Origin: Chitinophaga horti
Lineage (GTDB): Bacteria; Bacteroidota; Bacteroidia; Chitinophagales; Chitinophagaceae
Length of the DNA: 64,000 bases
Assembly: GCF_022867795.2 (NCBI RefSeq)
Contig: NZ_CP107006.1
Coordinates: 5,580,001 to 5,644,000 of the forward strand
Direction of reading: 5' to 3'
The position numbers were made by a program, and so were the translations under genes. A model generated the notes under the pieces. The model was not told the DNA's origin. It searched no databases and saw only the letters and a list, made by a program, of their open reading frames with translations. Shown here one piece after another: positions 42,622-52,594 of this stretch. Positions within the stretch are counted from its first letter, which is position 1; every line of letters starts with the position of its first letter.

Positions 42622-44118
42622 TTACAGCTCTTTCCTGAGTCGCGCCACCGGAATGTTCAGTTGCTCCCGGTATTTAGCCACCGTACGGCGGGCAATGTTA
42701 TAACCTTTGTCCTGCAACATTTTAGTCAGGTTTTCGTCGCTGAGGGGTTTGCGTTTGTTTTCGCCACCGATCAGGTCGGAAAGGATTTTCTTTACCTCGC
42801 GGGTCGAAACTTCTTCGCCGCTGTCAGTTGAAAGAGACTCGGAGAAGAAAAACTTCAGCTTAAAGGTGCCAAATTCCGTCTGTACATATTTGCTGTTCGC
42901 CACGCGGCTTACGGTGGAAATGTCCAGTTGGGTGATGTCGGCAATGTCTTTCAGGATCATCGGCTTCATCGTCGTCTCGTCGCCGGTGAGGAAGAAGTCG
43001 TGCTGGTAGTTCATGATCGCTTCCATGGTAGACAGCAGGGTATGTTGCCTTTGTTTGATCGCATCAATAAACCACTTGGCAGCGTCTATTTTCTGCTTGA
43101 TGAACAGTACGGCCTCTTTCTGACGCTTGTCCTTCTTATCCCCACGATCGTAATCACGAAGCATGTCGCGGTAGCCTTCGGAAATACGGAGGTCCGGTGC
43201 GTTTTTAGAATTAAGCGACAGCTCCAGTTTACCGTTATTATTAAGGATGAAGAAGTCCGGAATCACATAGCTCTCCGCCTTGTTAATAGTGGCGTGGTTG
43301 CCCCCGGGTTTCGGGTTAAGGCGGATAATTTGGGTGATCGCCTCTTTCAGGTCATCATCTGACAAGCCCAGTGATTTCTGGATTTTTTCGTAGTGTTTCT
43401 TGGTGAATTCATCGAAATAATACTCCAGGATCTGGATGGCGGTTGTAATGCCCGGATCGTCCTGTGGGCGACGACGAAGCTGAAGCAGCAGACATTCTTT
43501 CAGGTCTGCACAGCATACTCCGGGTGGATCAAACTCCTGGATCACTTTGATCAGTTCTTTGATCTCTTCTTCTTCGGTAGAAATGTTTTGAGAGAATGAC
43601 AGATCGTCTACGATGGCACTTACCTCACGACGAAGATAGCCGTCATCGTCAATGCTGCCAATTATGTGTTCCGCGATAGCGGATTTGCGGGGATCCAGCT
43701 CGAGCATGCCCAGCTGGTTGAGCAAATAGTCATGAAACGAGGTTTCTACCTTAATGGGGATAGTCCTGTTTTCGTCGGGATCTGGATAATTGTCGTCGCG
43801 CAGCTTGTAGTCGGCAATTTCATCGTCTCCCTCACTCACATATTCAGAGATATCGATATTATCATATTCGTTTTCGCTGCCATCCGGTTCAAAGTCGTCG
43901 GTTTCACCATCACCGCTTTCCTCCGAGGCTTCGGTAGAAGAAAAATCATCGGCAGGCTGTTGCTCGTCTTCACCGTACTCTAATGCGGGATTTTCTTCCA
44001 GTTCCTCCTTAATGCGCTCTTCCAGGATGGCAGTAGGAACCTGCAACAGTTTCATCAGCTGAATCTGTTGTGGAGAAAGTTTCTGCAGTAGTTTCTGCTG
44101 TTGTGTCTGCTTTAACAT
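42622..44118 (-). CDS. rpoN: RNA polymerase sigma-54 factor
   Basis: 498 residues. Region I is the Gln/Leu-rich start (QKLLQKLSPQQIQLMKLLQVP, here cut for length: KLSPQQIQLMKLL) with ELEENPALE. Region II (about 55-130) is strongly acidic. Region III core-binding has LIKVIQEFDPPGVCCADLKECLLLQL. The DNA-binding part has SRVANSKYVQTEFGTFKLKFFF and the RpoN box ARRTVAKYRE at 476-485. It directs transcription from -24/-12 promoters together with AAA+ activators, none of which lies in the window. It follows rnhB on the same strand with an 83-bp gap. Confidence 0.97.
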   Translation of the reverse strand: MLKQTQQQKLLQKLSPQQIQLMKLLQVPTAILEERIKEELEENPALEYGEDEQQPADDFSSTEASEESGDGETDDFEPDGSENEYDNIDISEYVSEGDDEIADYKLRDDNYPDPDENRTIPIKVETSFHDYLLNQLGMLELDPRKSAIAEHIIGSIDDDGYLRREVSAIVDDLSFSQNISTEEEEIKELIKVIQEFDPPGVCCADLKECLLLQLRRRPQDDPGITTAIQILEYYFDEFTKKHYEKIQKSLGLSDDDLKEAITQIIRLNPKPGGNHATINKAESYVIPDFFILNNNGKLELSLNSKNAPDLRISEGYRDMLRDYDRGDKKDKRQKEAVLFIKQKIDAAKWFIDAIKQRQHTLLSTMEAIMNYQHDFFLTGDETTMKPMILKDIADITQLDISTVSRVANSKYVQTEFGTFKLKFFFSESLSTDSGEEVSTREVKKILSDLIGGENKRKPLSDENLTKMLQDKGYNIARRTVAKYREQLNIPVARLRKEL

Positions 44119-44201
44119 GACTTATCTATCGGGCTCAAAATTAAAGATATATACAGTTATTACTAATCAAGTAGTCTTTTGTTGGCAGCACTCGGAAAAA
44201 G

Positions 44202-44810
44202 TTATTCCAGGTTCAGTTCTAGTTCCAATTGCCCGGGGAGCAAGCGGAATGTTTTGCGGTGATAGGGTGTATCGCCATGAGCCCGGATCGCATCGCGGTG
44301 TTGTCGCGTTGGATAACCTTTGTTTTCTTTCCATCCGTAATGCGGAAACTGATCATGAAGCTGGTGCATGAAGTCGTCCCGGTAGGTTTTAGCTAAGATA
44401 GAAGCAGCGGCTATAGAAGCATACTTTCCATCACCCTGGATAATACATTCGTGCGGTGTTTCGCCATATGGCAGAAAACGGTTCCCATCGACAAGGATCA
44501 AACCGGGTTGCATCAATAACTGTGCCAACGCCTTGTGCATAGCCTTGAATGAGGCTTTGAGAATATTGATCTGGTCTATCTCATCATTATCCACACTGGC
44601 CACTGCATAGGCGATAGCTTTCTCTTCAATGATGAAGCGCAGCTCGTTCCGGTGTTCCTCCTTCATCTGTTTTGAATCATTTAGGAGGGGGTGACGGAAC
44701 TTCGTGGGCAGAATAACCGCGGCGGCGAATACCGGTCCGGCCAGGCAGCCCCTTCCGGCCTCGTCGCAGCCGGCTTCAACTAACTGTTTCTGGAAATATG
44801 ACTTCAGCAA
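44202..44810 (-). CDS. rnhB: Ribonuclease HII
   Basis: 202 residues. Catalytic start AGCDEAGRGCLAGP with Asp16 and Glu17, then LNDSKQMKEEHR, LILVDGNRFLP with the third acid, and KYASIAAASILAKTYRDDFM near 140. It cuts RNA within RNA/DNA hybrids and removes misincorporated ribonucleotides. Likely upstream in the same transcript as rpoN. Confidence 0.95.
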   Translation of the reverse strand: MLKSYFQKQLVEAGCDEAGRGCLAGPVFAAAVILPTKFRHPLLNDSKQMKEEHRNELRFIIEEKAIAYAVASVDNDEIDQINILKASFKAMHKALAQLLMQPGLILVDGNRFLPYGETPHECIIQGDGKYASIAAASILAKTYRDDFMHQLHDQFPHYGWKENKGYPTRQHRDAIRAHGDTPYHRKTFRLLPGQLELELNLE

Positions 44811-44882
44811 ATCCTCAGGTTTATTAGGGTAAAATTAAAAAAATGAGGTTGCTAAAAAAATCATTTATATGAAAGGAGTTGC

Positions 44883-45671
44883 TTACAGCCGGTAATGTAC
44901 AGACGCTCCGTAGGAGAGGTTGCCTGAAATATACGCCGCCAGCCCGGGCTCCTTGATAAAAAGTACACCAAAGCGCTGTTCAATTCCGAAGCTCACCTTG
45001 CCCTGCGGGAAAAAGCGCACGCCGAAAGGAAAAATAAGTCCGGTTTCGATACTGTTTTTCATATTGTGATACATGGTAACTTCCTGTATCAGCGGGGCCG
45101 AGCCGTCTTCGAACTCAGTAGAGCGTGTAAGGCGTTCGCGGATTTGCCCGGTAAAACTGTACATCATACGCAGGCCTGCGCCACCGAAAAGCTGAATCCT
45201 TCGCCGGTCGCTGCTTTTAAGCAGGAAGTCGGCGTAAGCACCGATGTAGTGACGCTTTGGCTTGTAGGCAACACTGGTAACGCGGGTTACATCGTTTTTG
45301 CGGATGGACGTGTCCAGTGAAATAGTTTTGTAATTGTAATTGAGGTACTCGACACCGAGCCGAAGTTCCTTCCGCGTACTGTAGGCATCCCTCCGCTTAT
45401 TGTAGAATTGCCACGATGTATACACCGCAATGTGCGCACCCCCGGTATTGATGAATTGATCGTTTTCCCTGTAGAGCGTATCCGTATTAAATGCCGGAAA
45501 ATGTGCTGTCTCTTTTACCCGCGAAGGCATTTCGGACAATTGTCCGGGGCGGGCACCGCTAAAGTATATACCGCCGTATCCATGAATGCTGTTAAGCTTC
45601 AGTGCTGGTTGTTGAGCGAGGGCTAACTGGCAGTAAAGGGCGCATAACAGTAATAGCAATATGGTTCGCAT
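44883..45671 (-). CDS. Predicted outer-membrane beta-barrel protein, unknown function
   Basis: 262 residues with a signal peptide ending at LALAQ (residue 20). The mature part alternates polar and hydrophobic residues in beta strands (LRLGVEYLNYNYKTISL, RHYIGAYADFLLKS, IQLFGGAGLRMMYSF, VSFGIEQRFGVLFIK) and closes with SYGASVHYRL, the aromatic-plus-terminal pattern of a small barrel. I do not recognise a family. It faces away from ctaA and precedes rnhB by 72 bp on the same strand. Confidence 0.75.
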   Translation of the reverse strand: MRTILLLLLCALYCQLALAQQPALKLNSIHGYGGIYFSGARPGQLSEMPSRVKETAHFPAFNTDTLYRENDQFINTGGAHIAVYTSWQFYNKRRDAYSTRKELRLGVEYLNYNYKTISLDTSIRKNDVTRVTSVAYKPKRHYIGAYADFLLKSSDRRRIQLFGGAGLRMMYSFTGQIRERLTRSTEFEDGSAPLIQEVTMYHNMKNSIETGLIFPFGVRFFPQGKVSFGIEQRFGVLFIKEPGLAAYISGNLSYGASVHYRL

Positions 45672-45736
45672 GCAGGGTAGAAATATCTTATTCTAATATA
45701 CGCATAAATCAGCGGAGTTGTTGACGATTTCTGACG

Positions 45737-45744
45737 TAATTTTG
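45737..45744 (+). promoter_or_regulatory. -7 box of ctaA, near-leaderless
   Basis: TAATTTTG, a perfect TAnnTTTG, ending 8 bp before the ATG; a TTG lies 16 bp upstream. Transcription would start within a few bases of the start codon. Confidence 0.6.
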
Positions 45745-45752
45745 CCCCGTTT

Positions 45753-46787
45753 ATGGACACAAATATTTATCAAAGGAACCGCGCCATTGTAATCTGGCTG
45801 TTTGTAGGGGTAGGCATGATCATCGTGCAGGTTTTACTGGGAGGCATTACCCGTTTAACGGGCTCGGGGCTTTCCATAACTGAATGGAAACCAATCATGG
45901 GCGCATTGCCGCCGATGAATGAGCAGTCGTGGCAACAGGCGTTTGAAAAATACCAGCAAATTGCGCAATATCAATATGTAAACGATCATTTTACGCTGCA
46001 GGATTTTAAGCACATCTTTTTCTGGGAATGGCTGCATCGCAACTGGGCGCGGTTTATCGGCATCGTGTTTTTTGTTCCTTTTGTGATATTTATCATCAAA
46101 AAGAAAATCAGCCGCGAAATGATATGGCCAATGGTAATCCTGTTCATTTTAGGTGGACTGCAAGGCGCAATTGGTTGGATCATGGTGCAGAGCGGACTGA
46201 ATGATACCGATATAACGGTGAGCCACATCCGTTTATCGATTCACTTTATCGCGGCATTGGTGCTGTTGTGTTACGTGCTATGGTTCGCGTTGAAGTTAAG
46301 TGTACCGGTAAAGGAGATACAACCACAGCCGACGCTTCGGCAGCTGAATAACTGGATCTTGATTTTACTCACCGTGCAATTAATATATGGCGGGTTTATG
46401 GCCGGGCTGGATGCTGCGTTGGCCGCTGCCACCTGGCCGGATATTAATGGCCAGCTAGTACCGCGCATGAGCAGTGGCGAAGGATTTATGCATAGCATTA
46501 CGCATAACCTGATGGCGATTCACTTTATCCATCGCGGACTTGCTTATTTACTTACTATTCTTATCGCGATATGGTTCTGGAAATCGGCTGTGGTGAAAGA
46601 TGACAGTCAGCTGCACCGCATTCGCATTCTGCCATTGCTGTTAGTATTGCTGCAAGTGTTCCTGGGTGTGATTACCGTGTTAAACAGTAAGTCGGAAATT
46701 CCTTTGTATTATGCGTTGCTGCACCAGTTTGTGGGTATGTTATTGTTGATGGCGATGGTGTGGACGCGCTTCCTGGTCCGGAAATAA
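45753..46787 (+). CDS. ctaA: Heme A synthase (COX15/CtaA)
   Basis: 344 residues, eight predicted helices. Heme-ligand and conserved strings: LGGITRLTGSGLSITEWKP near 29-47, FFWEWLHRNWARFIG near 88-102, VSHIRLSIHFIAAL near 155, AIHFIHRGLAYLL near 253, and LLHQFVGMLLL near 325, giving four conserved His. It hydroxylates and oxidises the C8 methyl of heme O to heme A for cytochrome oxidase in the inner membrane. No cytochrome oxidase genes are in the window. Confidence 0.95.
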   Translation: MDTNIYQRNRAIVIWLFVGVGMIIVQVLLGGITRLTGSGLSITEWKPIMGALPPMNEQSWQQAFEKYQQIAQYQYVNDHFTLQDFKHIFFWEWLHRNWARFIGIVFFVPFVIFIIKKKISREMIWPMVILFILGGLQGAIGWIMVQSGLNDTDITVSHIRLSIHFIAALVLLCYVLWFALKLSVPVKEIQPQPTLRQLNNWILILLTVQLIYGGFMAGLDAALAAATWPDINGQLVPRMSSGEGFMHSITHNLMAIHFIHRGLAYLLTILIAIWFWKSAVVKDDSQLHRIRILPLLLVLLQVFLGVITVLNSKSEIPLYYALLHQFVGMLLLMAMVWTRFLVRK

Positions 46788-46851
46788 ATAGGAGGGGAAG
46801 GGACCGGCGCTTGGATTTTTTCCGTAAGTTTATCGAAACGACCGGTCACAA

Positions 46852-49077
46852 GTGAAATATTTTGTGTTCAAATTTTACTATTCCTTCCCTATTCAGTTAT
46901 TGCTGTTGCACTTTCGTAAGTACCAGGTGCTGTTGATCTTTTGGGCCATTCTTTATAGTACCATCTTTGGTGGTTTTGCAAAAGTTTTTGGTGGAGATGC
47001 ACTGTACCTGGCGCCGGAGTACCTGGGAGATGTGAGTTTTTACAGCACGACGATGCTGGGTATGGCGACTGCTGCTTTCACGATGAGCTGGCACATCACT
47101 ACATTCATTCTGCATACAGGCCGTTTTAAATTCCTGGCCACTACCTCACAGCCGTTTTTTAAGTACTGCCTGAACAACTCCATCATCCCGTTCGGCTTCG
47201 TTTTTTGCCTGTTGCTGCGGCTCGCGCAATACCAGGCGTTCCAGGAGTTAAATTCTGTTCCGGGTATATTATTGCTGATGGAGGGCTTTGTGTGCGGTTA
47301 CCTCATCATCATCTTCTTCTGCTTCTTTTATTTTTTTAATGCTGATAAAAATATTGGCCGCCGGCTGGAAAAGAAGTTTGGTAATCCACGCAACTTCCTG
47401 CGTACGGTGTTAAAGCCTTCGCAGGAGCCGGATGAAAACGCGCTGCCTGTCCATAACTACTTCACTTCTCCGTGGAGAATAAGACGGGCGCGAAATGTAA
47501 AACACTACAATAAACATTACCTCGACAACATCTTTAAACAACACCACTTCGCAGCGATGATCACTGTCGGTTGTGCGTTGGTATTGCTGGTGATTCTTTC
47601 TTACCTGATGGACTACGCCGCCTTCCGTTTACCGGCCGGCGCCAGCGTGATGATATTTTTTGCCTTCCTGATCGGAGTGGCCGGCGCGTATGCTTACCTG
47701 TTACAAAGCTGGGCTATTCCGATGGCGCTGGTGTTACTTTTTGCACTGAACTGGATGGTAAAAAACGATTGGGTCGACAGTCGTAATAAAGCGTACGGCA
47801 TGAACTACCGGAACAAAGACGCACGTCCGGAATACAGCGTGCCCCACCTGCAGCGGTTTTTTACGGAAGAAAGGTCGGAAGCAGATAAGCAACACACACT
47901 CGCAATACTTGAAAAATGGCGCGCCCAGTTCCCGGCGGATGAAAAGCCCAAACTGATCGTAGTAAATACCAGCGGCGGCGGCACGCGTTCGGCGCTTTGG
48001 ACGTTGTGCGTATTGCAACGGCTGGACAGCCTCCTTCAATTTGGCTTCAGTAAACGTACGACGGTTATTACCGGGGCTTCTGGCGGTATGATGGGGGTAA
48101 CATATTACCGCGAACTGTACCTGAGGCATCTGCAAAACCAGCCAGTCGATCCGCGGGATACGATCTGGCGGGCGAAGATTTCGGGGGACTTACTGAATGC
48201 CGTATTTGGTTCCCTTTCGGTAAACGATTTCATTACGCCGTTCCGGCAATTCAGGATCGGGGATAATAAATATGGGCGTGACAGGGGATATGCATTTGAG
48301 ATGCAGTTCAACATCAACACCGGTGATGCACTGGCCAAAACGATCGGCGACTATGCACAACCGGAGCGGGATGCGATTATACCGATGCTGATCTGGAATG
48401 CGACGATCAACGCGGACGGCCGGCGGTTAATGATTTCGCCGCAACCGATCAGTTACCTGTGCGCAGCGGACTATCTTTATCCGAATCGTAACGTGCGGGA
48501 TATAGACGGGGTCGACTTTTCACAGTTCTTTCATGCGCAAAACCCTATGCAGTTGAGAGTTTCGAGCGCTATTCGTATGTGCGCGACGTTTCCCTATGTA
48601 TTGCCGAATGTATTTTTGCCAAGCAAACCGATCGTAGATGTGATGGATGCCGGCATTCGCGACAACTTCGGACAGGAAACGACGTTGCGTTATCTGTATA
48701 CCTTTCGCGAATGGATAAACGATAATACCAGCGGGATCATTTTTGTACAGATCAGGGATACGCGGAAGAATGATGTGCACCCGGTAAAGGCGCACAAAGA
48801 TCTCAGCGATCTGTTGTTTGAACCTTTATTTTCTATGCAAACGCATTGGAGTGCCATGCAGGACTTTCACCAGGATCACCTGATCAACTATATGGAAGGG
48901 TATTTTGAAAAAGACCGTTTTCAACGAATTATCTTCCAATACGTTCCGCAGAGCGATGATAAGGCGGCGGCCTTAAGCCTGCACCTCACTTCCCGCGAGA
49001 AGCTCGATATTGGAAGGGCGCTGGATAACCCGGCGAACCAGAGCGCTTTCCAGCTGCTGCTGCAAACGGTTAAATAA
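46852..49077 (+). CDS. Membrane-anchored patatin-like phospholipase
   Basis: 741 residues from a GTG start; no ATG fits better. The first about 300 residues hold six or seven transmembrane helices in two groups (about 10-160 and 225-310). The C-terminal half is a patatin domain: oxyanion loop SGGGTRSA at 374-381, nucleophile Ser410 in GASGG, IRMCATFPYVLPNV, and acid Asp599 in DAGIRDN (usual DGG is DAG). It likely hydrolyses membrane lipids near the inner membrane. It follows ctaA by 64 bp on the same strand but no functional link is evident. Confidence 0.9.
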   Translation: MKYFVFKFYYSFPIQLLLLHFRKYQVLLIFWAILYSTIFGGFAKVFGGDALYLAPEYLGDVSFYSTTMLGMATAAFTMSWHITTFILHTGRFKFLATTSQPFFKYCLNNSIIPFGFVFCLLLRLAQYQAFQELNSVPGILLLMEGFVCGYLIIIFFCFFYFFNADKNIGRRLEKKFGNPRNFLRTVLKPSQEPDENALPVHNYFTSPWRIRRARNVKHYNKHYLDNIFKQHHFAAMITVGCALVLLVILSYLMDYAAFRLPAGASVMIFFAFLIGVAGAYAYLLQSWAIPMALVLLFALNWMVKNDWVDSRNKAYGMNYRNKDARPEYSVPHLQRFFTEERSEADKQHTLAILEKWRAQFPADEKPKLIVVNTSGGGTRSALWTLCVLQRLDSLLQFGFSKRTTVITGASGGMMGVTYYRELYLRHLQNQPVDPRDTIWRAKISGDLLNAVFGSLSVNDFITPFRQFRIGDNKYGRDRGYAFEMQFNINTGDALAKTIGDYAQPERDAIIPMLIWNATINADGRRLMISPQPISYLCAADYLYPNRNVRDIDGVDFSQFFHAQNPMQLRVSSAIRMCATFPYVLPNVFLPSKPIVDVMDAGIRDNFGQETTLRYLYTFREWINDNTSGIIFVQIRDTRKNDVHPVKAHKDLSDLLFEPLFSMQTHWSAMQDFHQDHLINYMEGYFEKDRFQRIIFQYVPQSDDKAAALSLHLTSREKLDIGRALDNPANQSAFQLLLQTVK

Positions 49078-49249
49078 AGAGAATACGGCCTTTTGTCCTG
49101 AACGTACTACGCAGGTAACAAACAATCAAGGTGGCAAATGACAACGCTCATCCGGTTGCTGCTGGTCGGTAGATAAAGACCGCACGTCTCCTTGCCGGAC
49201 ATACCAGTAATTTGTAGAATACAAGCCTCCGGAAGTCGTCTGAAAAGAA

Positions 49250-49280
49250 AGCACGTCTTCGTTCAAAACGAAGACGTGCT
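49250..49280 (-). terminator. Terminator of the alpha/beta hydrolase gene
   Basis: Perfect 14-bp stem AGCACGTCTTCGTT / AACGAAGACGTGCT with a 3-nt loop and T-rich minus-strand tail, 20 bp past the stop. The 170 bp between it and the patatin stop holds no gene. Confidence 0.88.
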
Positions 49281-49300
49281 AACATCATTAGAAAACATCG

Positions 49301-50302
49301 CTAATTATACTCCAAAAACGCAATCAGCGGATTGATAAACCGGCTGTAAGCCTCTATATGCGGCAAGTGGCCTACACCTTCCAGCGGAACGAGGGTGGCT
49401 CCAGGGATGGTTGCTGCAGCGCGTTTACCCAGTTCCGGGTAATTACCCATCGTTTTCTTTACATCGTCTGGTACGTTGGCTTTGCCAAGGGCGGTGCGGT
49501 CGCGCTGGCCGATAATGAGTAAGGTTGGCGTTTTTATCTGGCCGAACTCGTATACCACCGGCTGCGTGAAAATCATATCGTAAGTGAGCGCGGCGTTCCA
49601 GGCGACGCGTGGGTAATCGGCGTGTTCGGTCCAGGAGGCGAGCAGGGCGGCCCATTTTTCGTAAGCAGGCGACCATTGGCCGGCGTAATAATTATCCAGC
49701 TGATATTTCTTGATCTTTTCGTAGTTCTGCGTTAACTCTCCTTTGTACCATTGGTCGATGGGCTGGTAAGGCACCTTCAGTTTCCAGTCTTCGAGGCCGA
49801 TGGGGTTTTCAAGGATGAGTTTTTCGGCGGTTTCCGGGTACATGAGGGTGAAGCGTACGGCAAGCATGCCTCCCATCGAGTGGCCCAATACGGCCGTTTT
49901 TTTGATGCCGAGTGAGTCCAGGAGAGCTTTGGTGTTCTGCGCCAGTTGCTGAAAGGTATACTGCAGTTGTGCTGGTTTAGACGATTTGCCGAAGCCTACC
50001 TGGTCGGGCATGATGACCCGGAAGCCTTTGCTGCTCAGCGATGCGGCCGTGCTGTCCCAATAAGCGCCGCAGAAGTTTTTACCGTGCAGTAATACGATCG
50101 CTTTGCCGTTAGGCGTTGCGGGCTGCACGTCCATAAACGCCATCCGAAGCGATTGCCCCTGGGTGTGCAGCTGAAAGTAATGCACCGGGTACGGATATTT
50201 GTAGGTGCTGAGTTCTGCATCCTGCGGGGCAGGTTTCTGTGCGTTTGACAGGTAAGCTATGAATAGCAGGAGGAGAGTAAATGCTGATTTTCGATACATC
50301 AT
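49301..50302 (-). CDS. Exported alpha/beta hydrolase
   Basis: 333 residues from the ATG at 50302 (a second ATG follows at 50299); a longer in-frame version to 50422 lacks a signal. Signal peptide to SNAQ near residue 22. Fold motifs: VLLHGKNFCGAYWDSTAA near 73, PDQVGFGKSSKP, nucleophile elbow LGHSMGGM near 144, IIGQRDRTALG with the acid, and GVGHLPHIE with the catalytic His. Most like dienelactone-hydrolase/haloperoxidase-type esterases; substrate unknown. Confidence 0.9.
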   Translation of the reverse strand: MMYRKSAFTLLLLFIAYLSNAQKPAPQDAELSTYKYPYPVHYFQLHTQGQSLRMAFMDVQPATPNGKAIVLLHGKNFCGAYWDSTAASLSSKGFRVIMPDQVGFGKSSKPAQLQYTFQQLAQNTKALLDSLGIKKTAVLGHSMGGMLAVRFTLMYPETAEKLILENPIGLEDWKLKVPYQPIDQWYKGELTQNYEKIKKYQLDNYYAGQWSPAYEKWAALLASWTEHADYPRVAWNAALTYDMIFTQPVVYEFGQIKTPTLLIIGQRDRTALGKANVPDDVKKTMGNYPELGKRAAATIPGATLVPLEGVGHLPHIEAYSRFINPLIAFLEYN

Positions 50303-50526
50303 GGTGGGTTTATGAAAGCTGTGTTCGTCGCAAATATTGCACCGGATTCGGCTGGCTAGCCTTGTTGCGGTTGAAGAGTGCGACGGCGGTTGAAAGAAGG
50401 GAAGAAGATGGGTCAAAAACACTTATGGGTTTGCTTTAATGTGCTGATAATCAAATGAAAAGTAGATATGATACTTTGATTACATTAATTTAAACCTTCT
50501 CTCACCTCTAATGCGAAGGATTTTCG

Positions 50527-50534
50527 TACCTTTG
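50527..50534 (+). promoter_or_regulatory. -7 box of typA
   Basis: TACCTTTG, a perfect TAnnTTTG, 85 bp before the typA start; no clear -33 element. Confidence 0.5.
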
Positions 50535-50619
50535 CGCCTTCTTTTGGAAGCGCTGTCTGTTTTTTGGTCTGAAAAGTTGAATTGAACCAGGGTTACGGAT
50601 AGCTAAAAGGTTGAAAATT

Positions 50620-52431
50620 ATGCAAATAAGAAACATCGCTATCATTGCGCACGTAGACCACGGCAAAACTACCCTGGTGGATAAAATCCTCCATCAGACC
50701 AACGTATTCCGGGCAAACCAGGAAACTGGCGATTTGATCATGGATAACAACGACCTGGAAAGGGAGCGTGGTATCACTATCCTGGCAAAAAACGTTTCCG
50801 TAGTATATAAAGACGTTAAAATCAACGTAATCGATACCCCAGGCCACGCCGACTTCGGTGGTGAGGTAGAGCGCGTACTGAAAATGGCAGATGGCGTTAT
50901 CCTCCTGGTGGATGCCTTCGAAGGCCCTATGCCGCAGACCCGCTTCGTACTGCAGAAAGCACTGCAGCTGAATCTGAAGCCGATGGTGGTTATCAACAAA
51001 GTAGATAAACCTAACTGTCGTCCTGATGAGGTTCACGACGCTGTATTCGACCTGTTTTTCAGCCTGGACGCTACCGAAGAGCAGCTGGACTTCCCAACCT
51101 TTTATGGTTCCGGTAAAAACGGCTGGTTCAACGATTCCAATGTTCAATGTGAAGATATCACCCCGCTGATGGATGGTATCCTGAAATATGTTCCCGAGCC
51201 TAAAATTCCCGAAGGTAACCTGCAAATGCAGATCACTTCCCTGGATTACTCTACCTTCCTTGGCCGTATTGCCGTAGGTAAAGTAACCCGTGGTATGGTG
51301 AAAGAAAACCAGCCTATCTCCCTGATGCAGGTAGATGGCACCGTGAAAAAAGCAAGGGTTAAAGAGCTTTACATCTTCGAAAGCCTCGGTAAAAAACGTG
51401 TTACCGAAGTATATGCAGGTGATATTTGCGCCGTAGTTGGCCTGGAAGATTTCAACATCGGTGATACCATCGCTGATGCTGAAAATCCCGAAGCACTGCC
51501 GGTAATCAGCGTAGATGAACCTACGATGAACATGACTTTCTCCATCAACAACTCACCGTTCTTTGGTAAAGACGGTAAATTTGTAACAAGCCGTCACCTG
51601 CGTGACCGTTTGAACAAAGAGCTGGAGAAAAACCTGGCGCTTCGTGTTCAGGACAGCGACAACGCGGATAGCTTCGTAGTATACGGCCGTGGTATCCTTC
51701 ACCTGGGTGTATTGATCGAAACCATGCGTCGCGAAGGTTATGAGCTGACCGTTGGTCAACCGCAGGTAATCGTTAAGATGATCGACGGTAAACGCAGCGA
51801 GCCTTATGAGAACCTGGTAGTAGACGTTCCACAGGAATTTGCTTCTAAAGTAATTGACCTGGTTACCCGTCGTAAAGGTGAAATGCACATTATGGAAACC
51901 AAAGGCGACATGCAGCACCTGGAATTCGAAATTCCTTCGCGCGGTCTGATCGGTCTCCGTACGCAAATGCTGACAGCTACTGCAGGTGAGGCTGTAATGG
52001 CGCACCGCTTCAACGAATATAAACCATGGAAAGGCCCGATCCCCGGTCGTAACAACGGTGTACTGATCGCTAAAGAAGCAGGTACAACTACTGGTTACTC
52101 ACTGGATAAATTACAGGATCGCGGTTTCTTCTTTGTTGATCCGGGAGAAGAAGTGTACAAAGGCATGATCATCGGTGAGAACAGCAAACCAGGCGACCTG
52201 GTAGTAAACGCGAATGAAGGTAAAAAACTGACCAACATGCGTGCTTCCGGTTCTGATGCTGCTACCAACATCGCTCCTAAAACCCTGATGACACTGGAAG
52301 AATGTATGGAGTACATCCAGCATGACGAGTGCATCGAGGTTACGCCTAACTTCATCCGTATGCGTAAAGTATACCTGGACGAAGAAGATCGTAAGAAATA
52401 CTCTAAAATGATGAAGATCGAAGAGGCTTAG
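50620..52431 (+). CDS. typA: Translational GTPase TypA/BipA
   Basis: 603 residues from the ATG at 50620; a TTG lies three codons upstream. G1 AHVDHGKT at 10-17, RGITILAKN as switch I, DTPGHADFGGEVERV as G3, and NKVDKPNCRP as G4. Domain III onwards has GRGILHLGVLIETMRREGYEL and the BipA-specific C-terminal part with GNNGVLIAKEAGTTTGY-like sequence and a final MTLEECMEYIQHDECIEVTP. It binds the ribosome and aids large-subunit assembly and stress growth. Confidence 0.97.
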   Translation: MQIRNIAIIAHVDHGKTTLVDKILHQTNVFRANQETGDLIMDNNDLERERGITILAKNVSVVYKDVKINVIDTPGHADFGGEVERVLKMADGVILLVDAFEGPMPQTRFVLQKALQLNLKPMVVINKVDKPNCRPDEVHDAVFDLFFSLDATEEQLDFPTFYGSGKNGWFNDSNVQCEDITPLMDGILKYVPEPKIPEGNLQMQITSLDYSTFLGRIAVGKVTRGMVKENQPISLMQVDGTVKKARVKELYIFESLGKKRVTEVYAGDICAVVGLEDFNIGDTIADAENPEALPVISVDEPTMNMTFSINNSPFFGKDGKFVTSRHLRDRLNKELEKNLALRVQDSDNADSFVVYGRGILHLGVLIETMRREGYELTVGQPQVIVKMIDGKRSEPYENLVVDVPQEFASKVIDLVTRRKGEMHIMETKGDMQHLEFEIPSRGLIGLRTQMLTATAGEAVMAHRFNEYKPWKGPIPGRNNGVLIAKEAGTTTGYSLDKLQDRGFFFVDPGEEVYKGMIIGENSKPGDLVVNANEGKKLTNMRASGSDAATNIAPKTLMTLEECMEYIQHDECIEVTPNFIRMRKVYLDEEDRKKYSKMMKIEEA

Positions 52432-52450
52432 TTTAGTCCTCCCATGATAT

Positions 52451-52483
52451 AAAAAAGGCGTTCCGTGAGGAGCGCCTTTTTTT
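52451..52483 (+). terminator. Terminator of typA
   Basis: Stem AAAAGGCG / CGCCTTTT extended inward by TCC/GGA, followed by seven T. Confidence 0.88.
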
Positions 52484-52594
52484 ATGCCTTCGTATACGGA
52501 TCGTATATCCTGTGTATACGCTAAATCGCTGAAACCCGCCATGGTGGCGAGGGGTATATGCAAAGCATATAGGATGGATATACCTTGAGTAGGA

